16,519 nucleotides of DNA from the NCBI GenBank assembly GCA_900550925.1, contig URTU01000038.1, positions 1 to 16,519 on the forward strand, in the 5' to 3' direction. A program made the translations under genes and the position numbers. The notes under the pieces are model-generated. The model was not told where the DNA came from. It did no database searches and saw only the letters and a program-made list of their open reading frames with translations. How positions within the stretch are numbered: position 1 is the first letter of the stretch; the number at the start of each line of letters is the position of its first letter. The DNA is from an uncultured Alistipes sp. GTDB taxonomy: Bacteria > Bacteroidota > Bacteroidia > Bacteroidales > Rikenellaceae. Positions 7,306 through 14,960 of the stretch are shown one piece after another.

Positions 7306-8730
7306 ATGTCAAACATCAATCAGAGACAGGTACAAACCCTGCAACAGAAACTCTCGCCGCAGCAGATCCAGATGATCAAGCTTCTTGAACTGCCGACGGC
7401 ACAACTCGATTCGCGCATCAAGGAGGAGATCGAGTCGAACATCGTCCTCGAGGAGCAGGAGCCCGAAGAGACGATCGACGACAAACCGGCCCGCATATCG
7501 GTCGAGGAGTATCTGAAGGAGGATGAAACACCGTCATACAAGGCCCATATCAACAACCGCTCGAAGGATGACAAACAACGTCCCGTATATATTACGGGCG
7601 GGCGGTCACTGCGCGAATCGCTCATCGAACAGCTCGGGTTCCGGAACCTCTCCCAGCGCGAAATGGCTCTGGCAAGGTATCTGGTCGGGAGCCTCGACGA
7701 GGACGGCTACCTGAGACGCGACATGCAGGCCGTCAGCGACGACATAGCATTCACGGTGGGCATCGAGGCCTCGACCGACGAACTCGAACGTATGCTCAAG
7801 GAGATTCAGCAGCTCGAACCTGCCGGTGTCGGAGCCCGTTCGCTGCAGGAGTGCCTGCTGCTGCAGATCAACCAGCTGCCGATGACCACCCGTGCACGCC
7901 GTCTCGCCCGAAAGATCCTCGCCGACCACTTCGACGAATTTGTCAAGAAGCACTACGAGAAACTGATCTCGCGGCTCGGCGTCACCGAGGATGAGTTCCG
8001 CGATGCCGCCGCCGAGATCCGCCACCTCTCACCGCGGCCGGGCAACACCTTCAGCGAAAACGACGGCGATGCCGCCCCGTACATCATACCCGATTTCCTG
8101 CTCGACTACCAGAACGGCAAGTTCGATCTCCAGTTCAACTCGTACAACATCCCCGAACTGCGTATCAACCGCCGCTACATCGACATGATGCGCGACATGG
8201 CCCGCCCCGACGGCACGGTCAGCGAGGAGAACAAGGAGGCCGTACAGTTCGTCAAAAGCAAGATCGACTCGGCCAAATGGTTCATTTCGGCCATCAAGCA
8301 GCGCCACGATACGCTCATGCTTACCATGAAGGCGATCCTCGACTACCAGAGCGAATACTTCAAGGACGGTGACAAGAGCCGTCTGCGCCCGATGATCCTC
8401 AAGGACATTGCCGACCGCACGGGGCTCGACGTATCGACCATCTCGCGTGTGGTGAACAGCAAGTATGTCCAGACCCACTTCGGGATACTGTCGCTAAAGT
8501 CGCTCTTCTCGGAGGCCATGCAGACCGACAGCGGCGAAGAGGTCTCGAGTTACGAGATCAAGCACATTCTGCAAACCTGCATTGACGAGGAGGACAAACG
8601 CAAACCCCTGACCGACGAGACGCTGATGGATATCCTCAACTCGAAGGGGTACCGAATAGCACGACGCACCGTCGCCAAGTACCGCGAGATGCTCAACATC
8701 CCCGTTGCACGACTGCGCAAACAGATATGA
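7306..8730 (+). CDS. rpoN: RNA polymerase sigma-54 factor RpoN
   Basis: Alternative sigma factor that directs RNA polymerase to -24/-12 promoters and needs an AAA+ activator to open them. The 474-residue protein has the full layout. Region I (about 1-50) is Gln/Leu-rich (TLQQKLSPQQIQMIKLLELP) and is the activator-responsive part. An acidic linker (EEQEPEETIDD) follows, then the core-binding domain and a helix-turn-helix (DIADRTGLDVSTISRVVNSKYVQ). The C-terminal RpoN box reads ARRTVAKYRE (452-461). The start at 7306 places region I at the N terminus and follows an AT-rich leader. The stop overlaps the next gene's ATG by 4 bp (ATGA at 8727-8730), implying translational coupling. No sigma-54 activator gene is present in the window. 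Confidence 0.97.
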   Translation: MSNINQRQVQTLQQKLSPQQIQMIKLLELPTAQLDSRIKEEIESNIVLEEQEPEETIDDKPARISVEEYLKEDETPSYKAHINNRSKDDKQRPVYITGGRSLRESLIEQLGFRNLSQREMALARYLVGSLDEDGYLRRDMQAVSDDIAFTVGIEASTDELERMLKEIQQLEPAGVGARSLQECLLLQINQLPMTTRARRLARKILADHFDEFVKKHYEKLISRLGVTEDEFRDAAAEIRHLSPRPGNTFSENDGDAAPYIIPDFLLDYQNGKFDLQFNSYNIPELRINRRYIDMMRDMARPDGTVSEENKEAVQFVKSKIDSAKWFISAIKQRHDTLMLTMKAILDYQSEYFKDGDKSRLRPMILKDIADRTGLDVSTISRVVNSKYVQTHFGILSLKSLFSEAMQTDSGEEVSSYEIKHILQTCIDEEDKRKPLTDETLMDILNSKGYRIARRTVAKYREMLNIPVARLRKQI

Positions 8731-9404
8731 CCGAAACAGATAACATATCCCCAATCGAGGGCCCGGCCAGCAATACGCCTGCCCCTGCGCATAACGCTCC
8801 CCGCAGGACGGCCCAGGCCGTATCGTGGCTGTTGCCCCCGCTTGTACAGCCGGTCTACGTATTGCTTACGATCATATTCTCGGATGCATACATGATCCAT
8901 CTGACCGGTTCGGTCAAACTCTATCTGATATGGGTCATACTGCTCTATTCGACCGTCATCCCGATGCTGTCGATCGGATTTCTGCGTTCGATAGGCATTC
9001 TCTCGGACCTCAGCATATCGACCCGCCGTTCGCGCATTATCCCGCTCCTGATCGGGTCGATATGTTATGTCCTGTGTGCAATCACGCTCTCGAAACTGGT
9101 TACGGTCACCGCCATACACAAATTCATCATCGCGGCCGCCTGCTGCGAGATCTTTGCACTCATCGTCACTCCGTTCTGGAAGATAAGCCTCCACATGATC
9201 GGAATGGGCTGCATCACCGCAATGTTCTATCTGCTCAATATCGCCGGCATGGGACAGATGTTCTGGGCCCTGGTTGTCTCGATAATCTGTTCCGGTGCTC
9301 TCGCTTCGGCCCGCCTGCAACTGCAGTCGCATAACCTCGCGCAGATTGCTGCAGGATTCTTCGGCGGATTCATCATTGCAATGATCGCAATACTCTTTAT
9401 CTGA
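8727..9404 (+). CDS. PAP2-like polytopic membrane protein
   Basis: A 225-residue integral membrane protein with about six or seven hydrophobic helices after a Pro/Ala/Asn-rich N-terminal tail (1-30). The C-terminal half resembles the PAP2 (type 2 phosphatidic acid phosphatase) fold. S-x-H occurs at KISLH (H156, comparable to PSGH). SARLQLQSHNLAQ keeps the R-x5-H spacing (R196, H202) of the SRxxxxxHxxxD motif, but the Asp position is Gln206. An RRSRIIP segment (100-106) may stand in for the KxxxxxxRP motif. Catalytic activity on phospholipid or undecaprenyl-type phosphates is therefore uncertain. The start codon overlaps the rpoN stop, so the two are translationally coupled. The family assignment is from motif spacing only; treat the function as unknown. 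Confidence 0.7.
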   Translation: MTETDNISPIEGPASNTPAPAHNAPRRTAQAVSWLLPPLVQPVYVLLTIIFSDAYMIHLTGSVKLYLIWVILLYSTVIPMLSIGFLRSIGILSDLSISTRRSRIIPLLIGSICYVLCAITLSKLVTVTAIHKFIIAAACCEIFALIVTPFWKISLHMIGMGCITAMFYLLNIAGMGQMFWALVVSIICSGALASARLQLQSHNLAQIAAGFFGGFIIAMIAILFI

Positions 9405-9608
9405 CATTATCTGACACCCGCCAGCCATCTTACACTCGTCCGGCCCCTCACCGGATAGTTGTCGCTGCAACCGGATGCCCGACTTCAGCCGAACCGTACT
9501 CTCCGGACTGCCGGCCCCGCACACGTCGCGGCAATCCGGACAATATTCCGATACAATTACTGCTTCATGCTCGTTCCCGTACTCGCCGCCGCACGCGCCC
9601 GGTACAAC

Positions 9609-9642
9609 AAAAACGGCGGCGCATCGATAGGATGCACCGCCG
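9609..9642 (-). terminator. Intrinsic terminator for the minus-strand lipoprotein gene
   Basis: Read on the minus strand, CGGCGG and GCATC pair with GATGC and CCGCCG around a 5-nt loop with one internal mismatch (11 paired bases). Five T follow directly (A-run 9609-9613 on plus). It begins 25 nt after the lipoprotein stop. There is no T-run on the plus side, so the PAP2-like gene has no obvious terminator of its own. Confidence 0.87.
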
Positions 9643-9666
9643 CAGGGCATGGTCTCTTCAAATATT

Positions 9667-10668
9667 TTACAGCGTATATACTTCGCCGTTGTAGGTTATC
9701 GTAATAGGCACCGACATGTTGCACGACTCGGAGGTCGGCATGAACTTGACGGTCACGAACGACGACGGGAACTGAGTCTGGTCGTACACGCTTCCCTCGA
9801 TGAAGGATACCCGCTCCTCACCCGAGTACTTGTATACCGAGCCGTCGGAACCTACACCGCAGTCGGGACGATAGACTACCGACTCGCTGATCTGATATAT
9901 CAGATTGGCCTGTGTTCCGTAGAGGTCATACATCGTCGGGCCCGAACCGCGTCCCGAAAGCTTGAAGGTTATCTTCTTCAGGTCCGACAGTGCGAAATCG
10001 GTTGCGCCAGTCGTTGCCAGCTGATAGTTTGCCGTCCAGTTGGAGGTATAGTTCGAGAGGATGAAGCTGCGGAAGTTTTTGATGTCTATATTGAAACCCT
10101 GGCCGTCATCCGAAGCCGAGATCGTATAGTCTTCAGCCCCCTCGACAGTGATCAGCGTAGCGCCGCTCGCCTCGACCGGATAATAGAATCCGTTCTCGCG
10201 GTTGAGGTCGATCACCCACATTCCGCCGGTTTCAGCCAGTTCCGAGAGCAGGTGGCCGCCCGTCGAGATCAGTATGCTTCCATCGCGTTTACGGTCATAT
10301 TGCCCGGTGGTTTCGGTATATGCGAATGTCAGCAGGTAGTCACCCGGAACACCGCGGTAATCCTCTTCGATAATGGTCGAGCCGAACAGGTATTTATATT
10401 CATTGTTTCCGGCCTCGGTGCGCACCTCATCCAGTGTGGTAACACCCTGTTTTTCACGGTCGGTGAGCAGTGCGTTGAGACGGAACGCAACAGACGTGGG
10501 GTCAAGCGAATAGACCGACTGTGCGAGTCCCGAGTTATACAGGCTGATACCGTTCATGATCGTTTCCGAGACACCCGATCCCGAAGAGCCTCCGGTATCC
10601 AGACACGAAGCGAGCATCAGAGGTGCTGTCAGAGAGAGCAGAAGTACTTTTAATCTTTTCATTTTCAT
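9667..10668 (-). CDS. Lipoprotein of unknown function
   Basis: A 333-residue predicted outer-envelope lipoprotein. The N-terminus has KRLK, a hydrophobic stretch and lipobox LASC (19-22), so Cys22 would be lipidated after signal peptidase II cleavage. The mature start is a Gly/Ser linker (LDTGGSSGSG). The rest is rich in alternating polar and hydrophobic segments with many Tyr/Thr/Ser/Asn, suggesting mostly beta structure; I see no catalytic motif and do not recognise the family. I chose the ATG at 10668; a second ATG at 10662 would also keep the signal. The open frame extends to 10869, but that crosses the -7 box at 10705-10712 and the opposite promoter. It is single-gene, with its own promoter and terminator, and divergent from the GH2-like gene. 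Confidence 0.82.
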   Translation of the reverse strand: MKMKRLKVLLLSLTAPLMLASCLDTGGSSGSGVSETIMNGISLYNSGLAQSVYSLDPTSVAFRLNALLTDREKQGVTTLDEVRTEAGNNEYKYLFGSTIIEEDYRGVPGDYLLTFAYTETTGQYDRKRDGSILISTGGHLLSELAETGGMWVIDLNRENGFYYPVEASGATLITVEGAEDYTISASDDGQGFNIDIKNFRSFILSNYTSNWTANYQLATTGATDFALSDLKKITFKLSGRGSGPTMYDLYGTQANLIYQISESVVYRPDCGVGSDGSVYKYSGEERVSFIEGSVYDQTQFPSSFVTVKFMPTSESCNMSVPITITYNGEVYTL

Positions 10669-10704
10669 ATTGTTAAGCGTTAATATTGTGTCATAGCACG
10701 GGTG

Positions 10705-10712
10705 CAAATATA
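10705..10712 (-). promoter_or_regulatory. -7 box of the lipoprotein gene promoter
   Basis: On the minus strand TATATTTG reads from 10712 to 10705, a perfect TAnnTTTG match about 37 nt before the lipoprotein ATG. No good -33 TTTG lies 19-21 nt upstream; a TTTG is present only 13 nt upstream. ATTTGCA occurs twice on this strand 22 nt apart, the second copy overlapping the -7 box. Confidence 0.5.
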
Positions 10713-10761
10713 ACAATTGATTTTGCAAATCTATCATATAGACGCGCCGAATCGGGAAAAT

Positions 10762-10793
10762 GTTGCAAGTATGGCAAAAAAAATTTACTTTTG
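10762..10793 (+). promoter_or_regulatory. Promoter for the GH2-like gene and rlmH
   Basis: TACTTTTG at 10786-10793 matches TAnnTTTG perfectly, and GTTG at 10762-10765 lies exactly 20 nt upstream as the -33 element. Start of transcription near 10800 gives a leader of about 35 nt to the ATG at 10835. This excludes the in-frame ATG at 10760. Confidence 0.6.
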
Positions 10794-10834
10794 TCGCAGG
10801 CACTTTCGGCCCGCAACCGAACAAAACAGTTGTT

Positions 10835-12187
10835 ATGAACAGATTACATCTTATATCTATACTCTGCATGATCCTCGTTTTCGACCATGCAGACCTCCGG
10901 GCTCAAAAATCACAGACCGGTTTCGGAGCCGCTCCGGCACGTGCGGAATTCGTCTCGTTCGACATCCGTGAGGATGCAAACAGGGACGACCGCCAGGCCC
11001 TGCAGTTTTACGTCCCCTTCGATCCGGCCACCCTCACCTCAAACGCCTCTCAGCGAAGCGCCGGACAGATTGTCGACGTGCTGCAGTTCTGGAACAACCG
11101 TGACATGTATCTGCACATCGAGAATCCCGACGGTGCATATACACTGTACATAAATGACAGCCTCGTCGGCCGCTCGACCGATACGCGTACTCCGGTCGAA
11201 TACTACATCTCGCCATACATCCGGCAGGGCCGCAACGCAATAATCGTCGATATCGAAACCGACGGAGAACCGCTGCTCAGTTCGTCGCTCGGGAAGAATC
11301 CGCGCAAACCGTTCGAAAACAGCTATATCTACTCGCAGCCCAAAATGCGTATCTACGATTACGAGGTACGTTTCGAACCCGATTCGACCGCCTCGTACGG
11401 TGTCCTCGAAATCGACATCATCGCCGGAAACAGCTACAACTACGACGAAACCTTTACGGTCGGATACGACATCTACGATCCGGCCGGCAAGCTGCAGGAC
11501 TACAATCTGCGCGAAGTGACCGTTGCCGGCCGAAGTGTCGACACCGTCCACTTCAAGCAGTTCATCTACAAGACAAACCAATGGCGTTGGAGTGCCCGCA
11601 CACCGCACCTTTACCGCCTCACGCTCTACACGCAGGCCAACCGTACGATTACCGAATACATCCCGTTGCGGATCGGATTCGGACTCACGGAGTTCAACGG
11701 CAGCGAGATACTGCGGAACGGCGAACCCGTCGAGATCAAGGCTGCGGCGTACAATGCCGCCGCCACACGCTCCGAAACGTCAAAAGAGTTGAAAGCCCTA
11801 AAATCCAAGGGCATCAATACGATCTATGTCGGCTACCCGCAGATCTACTGGTTCTACGACCTGTGCGAAGAGCTCGGTTTCTATGTCATCGATGCGGCCG
11901 ACATCAACGTTTCCGAGGGGCGTGACGACCGTACCGTAAACGGCACCCCGTCGAACGATCCGACGCTTGTCGGCGAATACATCGACCGCGTCAACCGCAT
12001 GTACATGCGCAACCGCAACCGCACCTGCATCATCGGCTGGGGGCTCGGCCACCGCTCCGGAAACGGCTACAACATGTACAAGGCCTACCAGTGGCTGAAA
12101 GGGCTCGACGATCCGCGTCCGGTGACCTACGACGACAGCGACGGCGAGTGGAACAGCGACATGGATCTTCCGGCTGCCATCCGGTAA
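10835..12187 (+). CDS. Secreted GH2 (beta-galactosidase-like) protein, probable pseudoenzyme
   Basis: A 450-residue exported relative of family 2 glycoside hydrolases. It has a signal peptide (cleavage near LRA|Q at 23), a sugar-binding beta-sandwich (about 35-150), an Ig-like domain (about 165-285), then the beginning of the TIM barrel (LRNGEPVEIKAAAYN, about 293-307). The LacZ acid/base motif GNES aligns with GHRS (405-408), so the catalytic Glu is Arg. LacZ-type His and Glu landmarks upstream are also replaced: NRHEHHP by AYNAAATRS, CSHYP by VGYPQ, DEAN by DAAD. The protein ends about 40 residues past the acid/base site, before the strand carrying the nucleophile Glu. Hydrolysis by the GH2 mechanism is not expected; carbohydrate binding or a structural role is possible. 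The stop is 8 nt before rlmH. I see no leftover coding sequence that would indicate a frameshift. Confidence 0.8.
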   Translation: MNRLHLISILCMILVFDHADLRAQKSQTGFGAAPARAEFVSFDIREDANRDDRQALQFYVPFDPATLTSNASQRSAGQIVDVLQFWNNRDMYLHIENPDGAYTLYINDSLVGRSTDTRTPVEYYISPYIRQGRNAIIVDIETDGEPLLSSSLGKNPRKPFENSYIYSQPKMRIYDYEVRFEPDSTASYGVLEIDIIAGNSYNYDETFTVGYDIYDPAGKLQDYNLREVTVAGRSVDTVHFKQFIYKTNQWRWSARTPHLYRLTLYTQANRTITEYIPLRIGFGLTEFNGSEILRNGEPVEIKAAAYNAAATRSETSKELKALKSKGINTIYVGYPQIYWFYDLCEELGFYVIDAADINVSEGRDDRTVNGTPSNDPTLVGEYIDRVNRMYMRNRNRTCIIGWGLGHRSGNGYNMYKAYQWLKGLDDPRPVTYDDSDGEWNSDMDLPAAIR

Positions 12188-12195
12188 CGCGAACC

Positions 12196-12669
12196 ATGAA
12201 CATCGAACTCATCGTGGTCGGCAAGACCGACTCGACACAGATCGCACAACTGATCGAGACCTACGCCAAACGGATCTCGAACTATACCCGTTTCGGGATC
12301 ACTACCGTGCCCGACGTCCGCAACAACCGCAGCATGACCTTCAACCAGCAGAAAAAGTGCGAAGGCGAAGCAATCCTGCGGCTGCTCTCCGAAAGCGACT
12401 ATGTCGTCACGCTCGACGAACGCGGCCGGCAGATGACTTCAGTCGACTTCGCATTCTGGATGCAGAAGCGCATGAACAGCGGTCTCAAACGGCTCTGCTT
12501 CATTATCGGAGGTCCGTACGGCTTTTCCGACGAGGTCTATGCCCGTGCCAACGGTTCGCTGTCGCTCTCGGCAATGACATTCTCGCACCAGATCGTCCGC
12601 GCGATATTCGTCGAACAGCTCTACCGTGCATTCACCATCCTCAACAACGAACCCTATCACCACGCCTGA
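12196..12669 (+). CDS. rlmH: 23S rRNA (pseudouridine-1915-N3)-methyltransferase RlmH
   Basis: A SPOUT-class methyltransferase that uses SAM to methylate pseudouridine 1915 in helix 69 of 23S rRNA on assembled 70S ribosomes. The 157-residue length is typical. It opens with MNIELIVVGKT. The knot region has LDERGRQMTS, FIIGGPYGF (SAM-binding loop) and LSLSAMTFSHQIVR, followed by EQLYRAFTILNNEPYHH, the conserved C-terminal active-site tail. I chose the ATG at 12196; the open frame extends back into the GH2-like gene without homology. Eight bases separate it from the GH2-like stop, so they are probably one transcript, although the two products act in different compartments. Confidence 0.96.
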   Translation: MNIELIVVGKTDSTQIAQLIETYAKRISNYTRFGITTVPDVRNNRSMTFNQQKKCEGEAILRLLSESDYVVTLDERGRQMTSVDFAFWMQKRMNSGLKRLCFIIGGPYGFSDEVYARANGSLSLSAMTFSHQIVRAIFVEQLYRAFTILNNEPYHHA

Positions 12670-12710
12670 CGCCCGCACGTCGTACAACGCAATTTCATTC
12701 ATGAAACCAT

Positions 12711-12752
12711 AAAAAACGGGAGAGAAGCAACCTTTTGCTCCTCTCCCGTTTT
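12711..12752. terminator. Bidirectional intrinsic terminator between rlmH and tkt
   Basis: CGGGAGAG (12717-12724) pairs with CTCTCCCG (12741-12748), continued after one mismatch by AGCAA/TTGCT (12726-12730 with 12735-12739) around a small loop. Six A precede it and four T follow, so the hairpin has a U-tract in both directions and can stop rlmH (+) and tkt (-). Confidence 0.92.
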
Positions 12753-12787
12753 ATCAATTCTGTCCGGATCAAGCCGAAGGCTGGCAG

Positions 12788-14818
12788 CTACAATAACCGC
12801 TTCACCTCCTCGTAGACGGTCTGTGCCGAGAAACCGAACTTCTCGTCCAGCACCTTGAACGGCGCCGAGTATCCGAAATGGTCCAGACCGTGGATGAATC
12901 CCTTCACACCGGCCAGCCAGATCATCGTCACGGGCAATCCCGAAGTCAGGGCGTAACGCTTGATATCGGCCGGAAGTACCTTTTCGCGATATTCGGCCGG
13001 CTGGTCACCGAACAGGCCTTCGCTCGGCGCCGAAACCACTCGTACCTTTACGCCATCCTTCCGCAGCAATTCGGCTCCGGCCATCAGGGTCGAGACCTCC
13101 GAACCGCTCGCGATCATAACCACATCGGGGCGGCCTTCGGAATCGGCCACGACGTATGCTCCGCGGGAGATCTGCATCGCTTCGGCACGGCGGTCGCCGT
13201 TCACTGCCGGCAGGTCGTCGATATTCTGCCGCGAGAAGATCAAGCCGACGGGACGCTGCTCCTCAAGCGCAATTTTCCATGCCGCAACCGCCTCGGCGCA
13301 GTCGGCCGGACGCAGAACAACCATCGAACGTTCACCGTCATGGTTGCGCAGGTGTTCCATCAGACGTATCTGGGCCTCCTGCTCGACCGGTTGGTGCGTA
13401 GGCCCGTCCTCGCCCACACGGAACGAATCGTGGGTCCAGATGTATATCACGTGCAGCCGCATGAGTGCCGACATTCGTATGGCCGGCTTCATGTAGTCCG
13501 AGAATACGAAGAAGGTTCCGCAGGCCGGTATCACGCCGCCGTGCAGCGCCATACCGTTCATCACGCAGGCCATCGTCAGTTCGCTAACACCCATATTGAG
13601 GAACCGGCCCGTAAAGTCTCCCTTCACGATTGGTTTTGTATTCTTCAGGAAGCCGTCGGTCTTGTCCGAATTGCTCAGGTCGGCCGAGGCTACGATCATG
13701 TTCTCGACCCGTTCGCCATAGACACCGAGCACCGCAGCCGACGCAGCACGCGTCGCAGCACCGGCACTCAGCGGAATCTGCGAATAGTCGATCTCGGGAA
13801 GGCGTCCCGAGAAGAAATCATCCAACTTCGATGCCTCTGCCGGATTCGCCGCACGCCATTCGGCTTCAATCTTCCTGTGTCCGGCCGCCCAAGCCTTCAG
13901 TTCGCCGCGGCGGCGGGCATACAGCGCCTCGCTCTCCGGGAATATCTTGAACGGATCGGCTGGATCACCTCCCAGATTGCGGATCGTGGCGTCAACATCC
14001 ACACCCGCCTTGCTCAACGGCTGTCCATGTGTTGATACAAGATTCTCACGGCTGCTGCCGTCCGGACCTACCGCACCGAGTCCCATCACCGTGCGGCCGA
14101 TGATCAGCGTCGGGCGTTCGGTCTCACTCTGCGCCGTGCGCAACGCCCGGCGTATATCCTCGGCCGAATTGCCGTCCACGCTCTCCACGCGCCATCCCCA
14201 TGCCTCATACTTCGCCGCCATATCCTCCGAATCGACCTCATCGACCTTCGTCGACAGCTGTATGTTGTTGGCATCATAATACATTATGAAGTTGTGCAGT
14301 CCGAGATGCCCGGCCAGGCGTCCTACACCCTGCGCCACCTCCTCCTGAATACCGCCGTCGGAGATATATGCATAGGTTTTGTGAGCGGTCCACTCGCCGA
14401 ACCGCGCCGCTATAAACCGTTCGGCAATGGCGGCTCCGAGAGCCATTGCATGCCCCTGTCCGAGCGGACCCGAGGTATTTTCGATACCGTGGGCCAAGTC
14501 GAGTTCCGGATGCCCGGGAGTCACGCTTCCCCACTGCCGGAACTGTTTCAGATCCTCCATGGAGTAGTATCCGGCCAGCGCCAGCACGCCATAAAGCATC
14601 GGAGACATATGCCCCGGATCGAGAAAGAAGCGATCGCGGAATGGGTATTTCGGATCGTCGGGATCATAGTTCAGGAACTCCGAATAGAGTATGTTGACGA
14701 AATCGGCTCCACCCATGGCACCGCCCGGATGACCCGATTTAGCCTTTTCGACCATTGCTGCGACCAGAATACGGATATTGTCAGCCGCACGCCGTGTTTC
14801 ATTTGAATTCATCTGCAT
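12788..14818 (-). CDS. tkt: Transketolase
   Basis: Thiamine-diphosphate enzyme of the non-oxidative pentose phosphate pathway that moves two-carbon ketol units between sugar phosphates. The 676 residues match the full-length family. SGHPGG (28-33) holds the conserved His (E. coli H26). FFLDPGHMSPMLYG and GPLGQGHAMALG follow. The ThDP/metal motif reads SDGGIQEE followed by YYDANNIQLS, where E. coli-type enzymes have GDG...NN. The pyrimidine-domain catalytic Glu is in MGVSELTMA, and the THDSFRVGEDGPTHQPVEQ segment carries the active-site His. I place the start at 14818; the in-frame ATG at 14812 (MNSNETRRAADNIRI) is equally credible. The open frame reaches 14908, but that is inside the -7 box at 14898-14905. 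Terminated by the shared hairpin at 12711-12752. Confidence 0.96.
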   Translation of the reverse strand: MQMNSNETRRAADNIRILVAAMVEKAKSGHPGGAMGGADFVNILYSEFLNYDPDDPKYPFRDRFFLDPGHMSPMLYGVLALAGYYSMEDLKQFRQWGSVTPGHPELDLAHGIENTSGPLGQGHAMALGAAIAERFIAARFGEWTAHKTYAYISDGGIQEEVAQGVGRLAGHLGLHNFIMYYDANNIQLSTKVDEVDSEDMAAKYEAWGWRVESVDGNSAEDIRRALRTAQSETERPTLIIGRTVMGLGAVGPDGSSRENLVSTHGQPLSKAGVDVDATIRNLGGDPADPFKIFPESEALYARRRGELKAWAAGHRKIEAEWRAANPAEASKLDDFFSGRLPEIDYSQIPLSAGAATRAASAAVLGVYGERVENMIVASADLSNSDKTDGFLKNTKPIVKGDFTGRFLNMGVSELTMACVMNGMALHGGVIPACGTFFVFSDYMKPAIRMSALMRLHVIYIWTHDSFRVGEDGPTHQPVEQEAQIRLMEHLRNHDGERSMVVLRPADCAEAVAAWKIALEEQRPVGLIFSRQNIDDLPAVNGDRRAEAMQISRGAYVVADSEGRPDVVMIASGSEVSTLMAGAELLRKDGVKVRVVSAPSEGLFGDQPAEYREKVLPADIKRYALTSGLPVTMIWLAGVKGFIHGLDHFGYSAPFKVLDEKFGFSAQTVYEEVKRLL

Positions 14819-14897
14819 CGAATTAATGTTGCCGTTACCAAGAGTACCGATGCCGCCGGCCGGAGAGCAAAGATCCGCGACCGGTACTTCGGATAGA

Positions 14898-14927
14898 CAA
14901 ATATACAAAAAATATCCATTCCCGAAA
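14898..14927 (-). promoter_or_regulatory. Putative promoter for tkt
   Basis: On the minus strand TATATTTG reads 14905 to 14898, a perfect -7 match, with TTTC (14927-14924) 18 nt upstream in the -33 position. Transcription would begin near 14892, giving a leader of about 75 nt before the chosen tkt start. The box lies in the gap after the DUF6624 gene stop, so tkt can be transcribed independently. Confidence 0.55.
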
Positions 14928-14960
14928 CATCGGCGCGTAATTCGAAGGATTCTCGGCTGA

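Noticed and set aside
9405..9608. Search for a gene or RNA between the PAP2-like gene and the lipoprotein terminator
   Set aside because: Only short Pro/Arg-rich open frames and no promoter, structured RNA or repeat that I could recognise.
12091..12195. Longer RlmH starting inside the GH2-like gene
   Set aside because: The extra 35 residues are Arg-rich shadow of the upstream gene, and RlmH proteins begin with the MNIELIVVGK strand.
12178..12196. Frameshift as the cause of the short GH2-like protein
   Set aside because: rlmH begins 8 nt after the stop, so there is no remaining GH2 C-terminal sequence in any frame to be joined.
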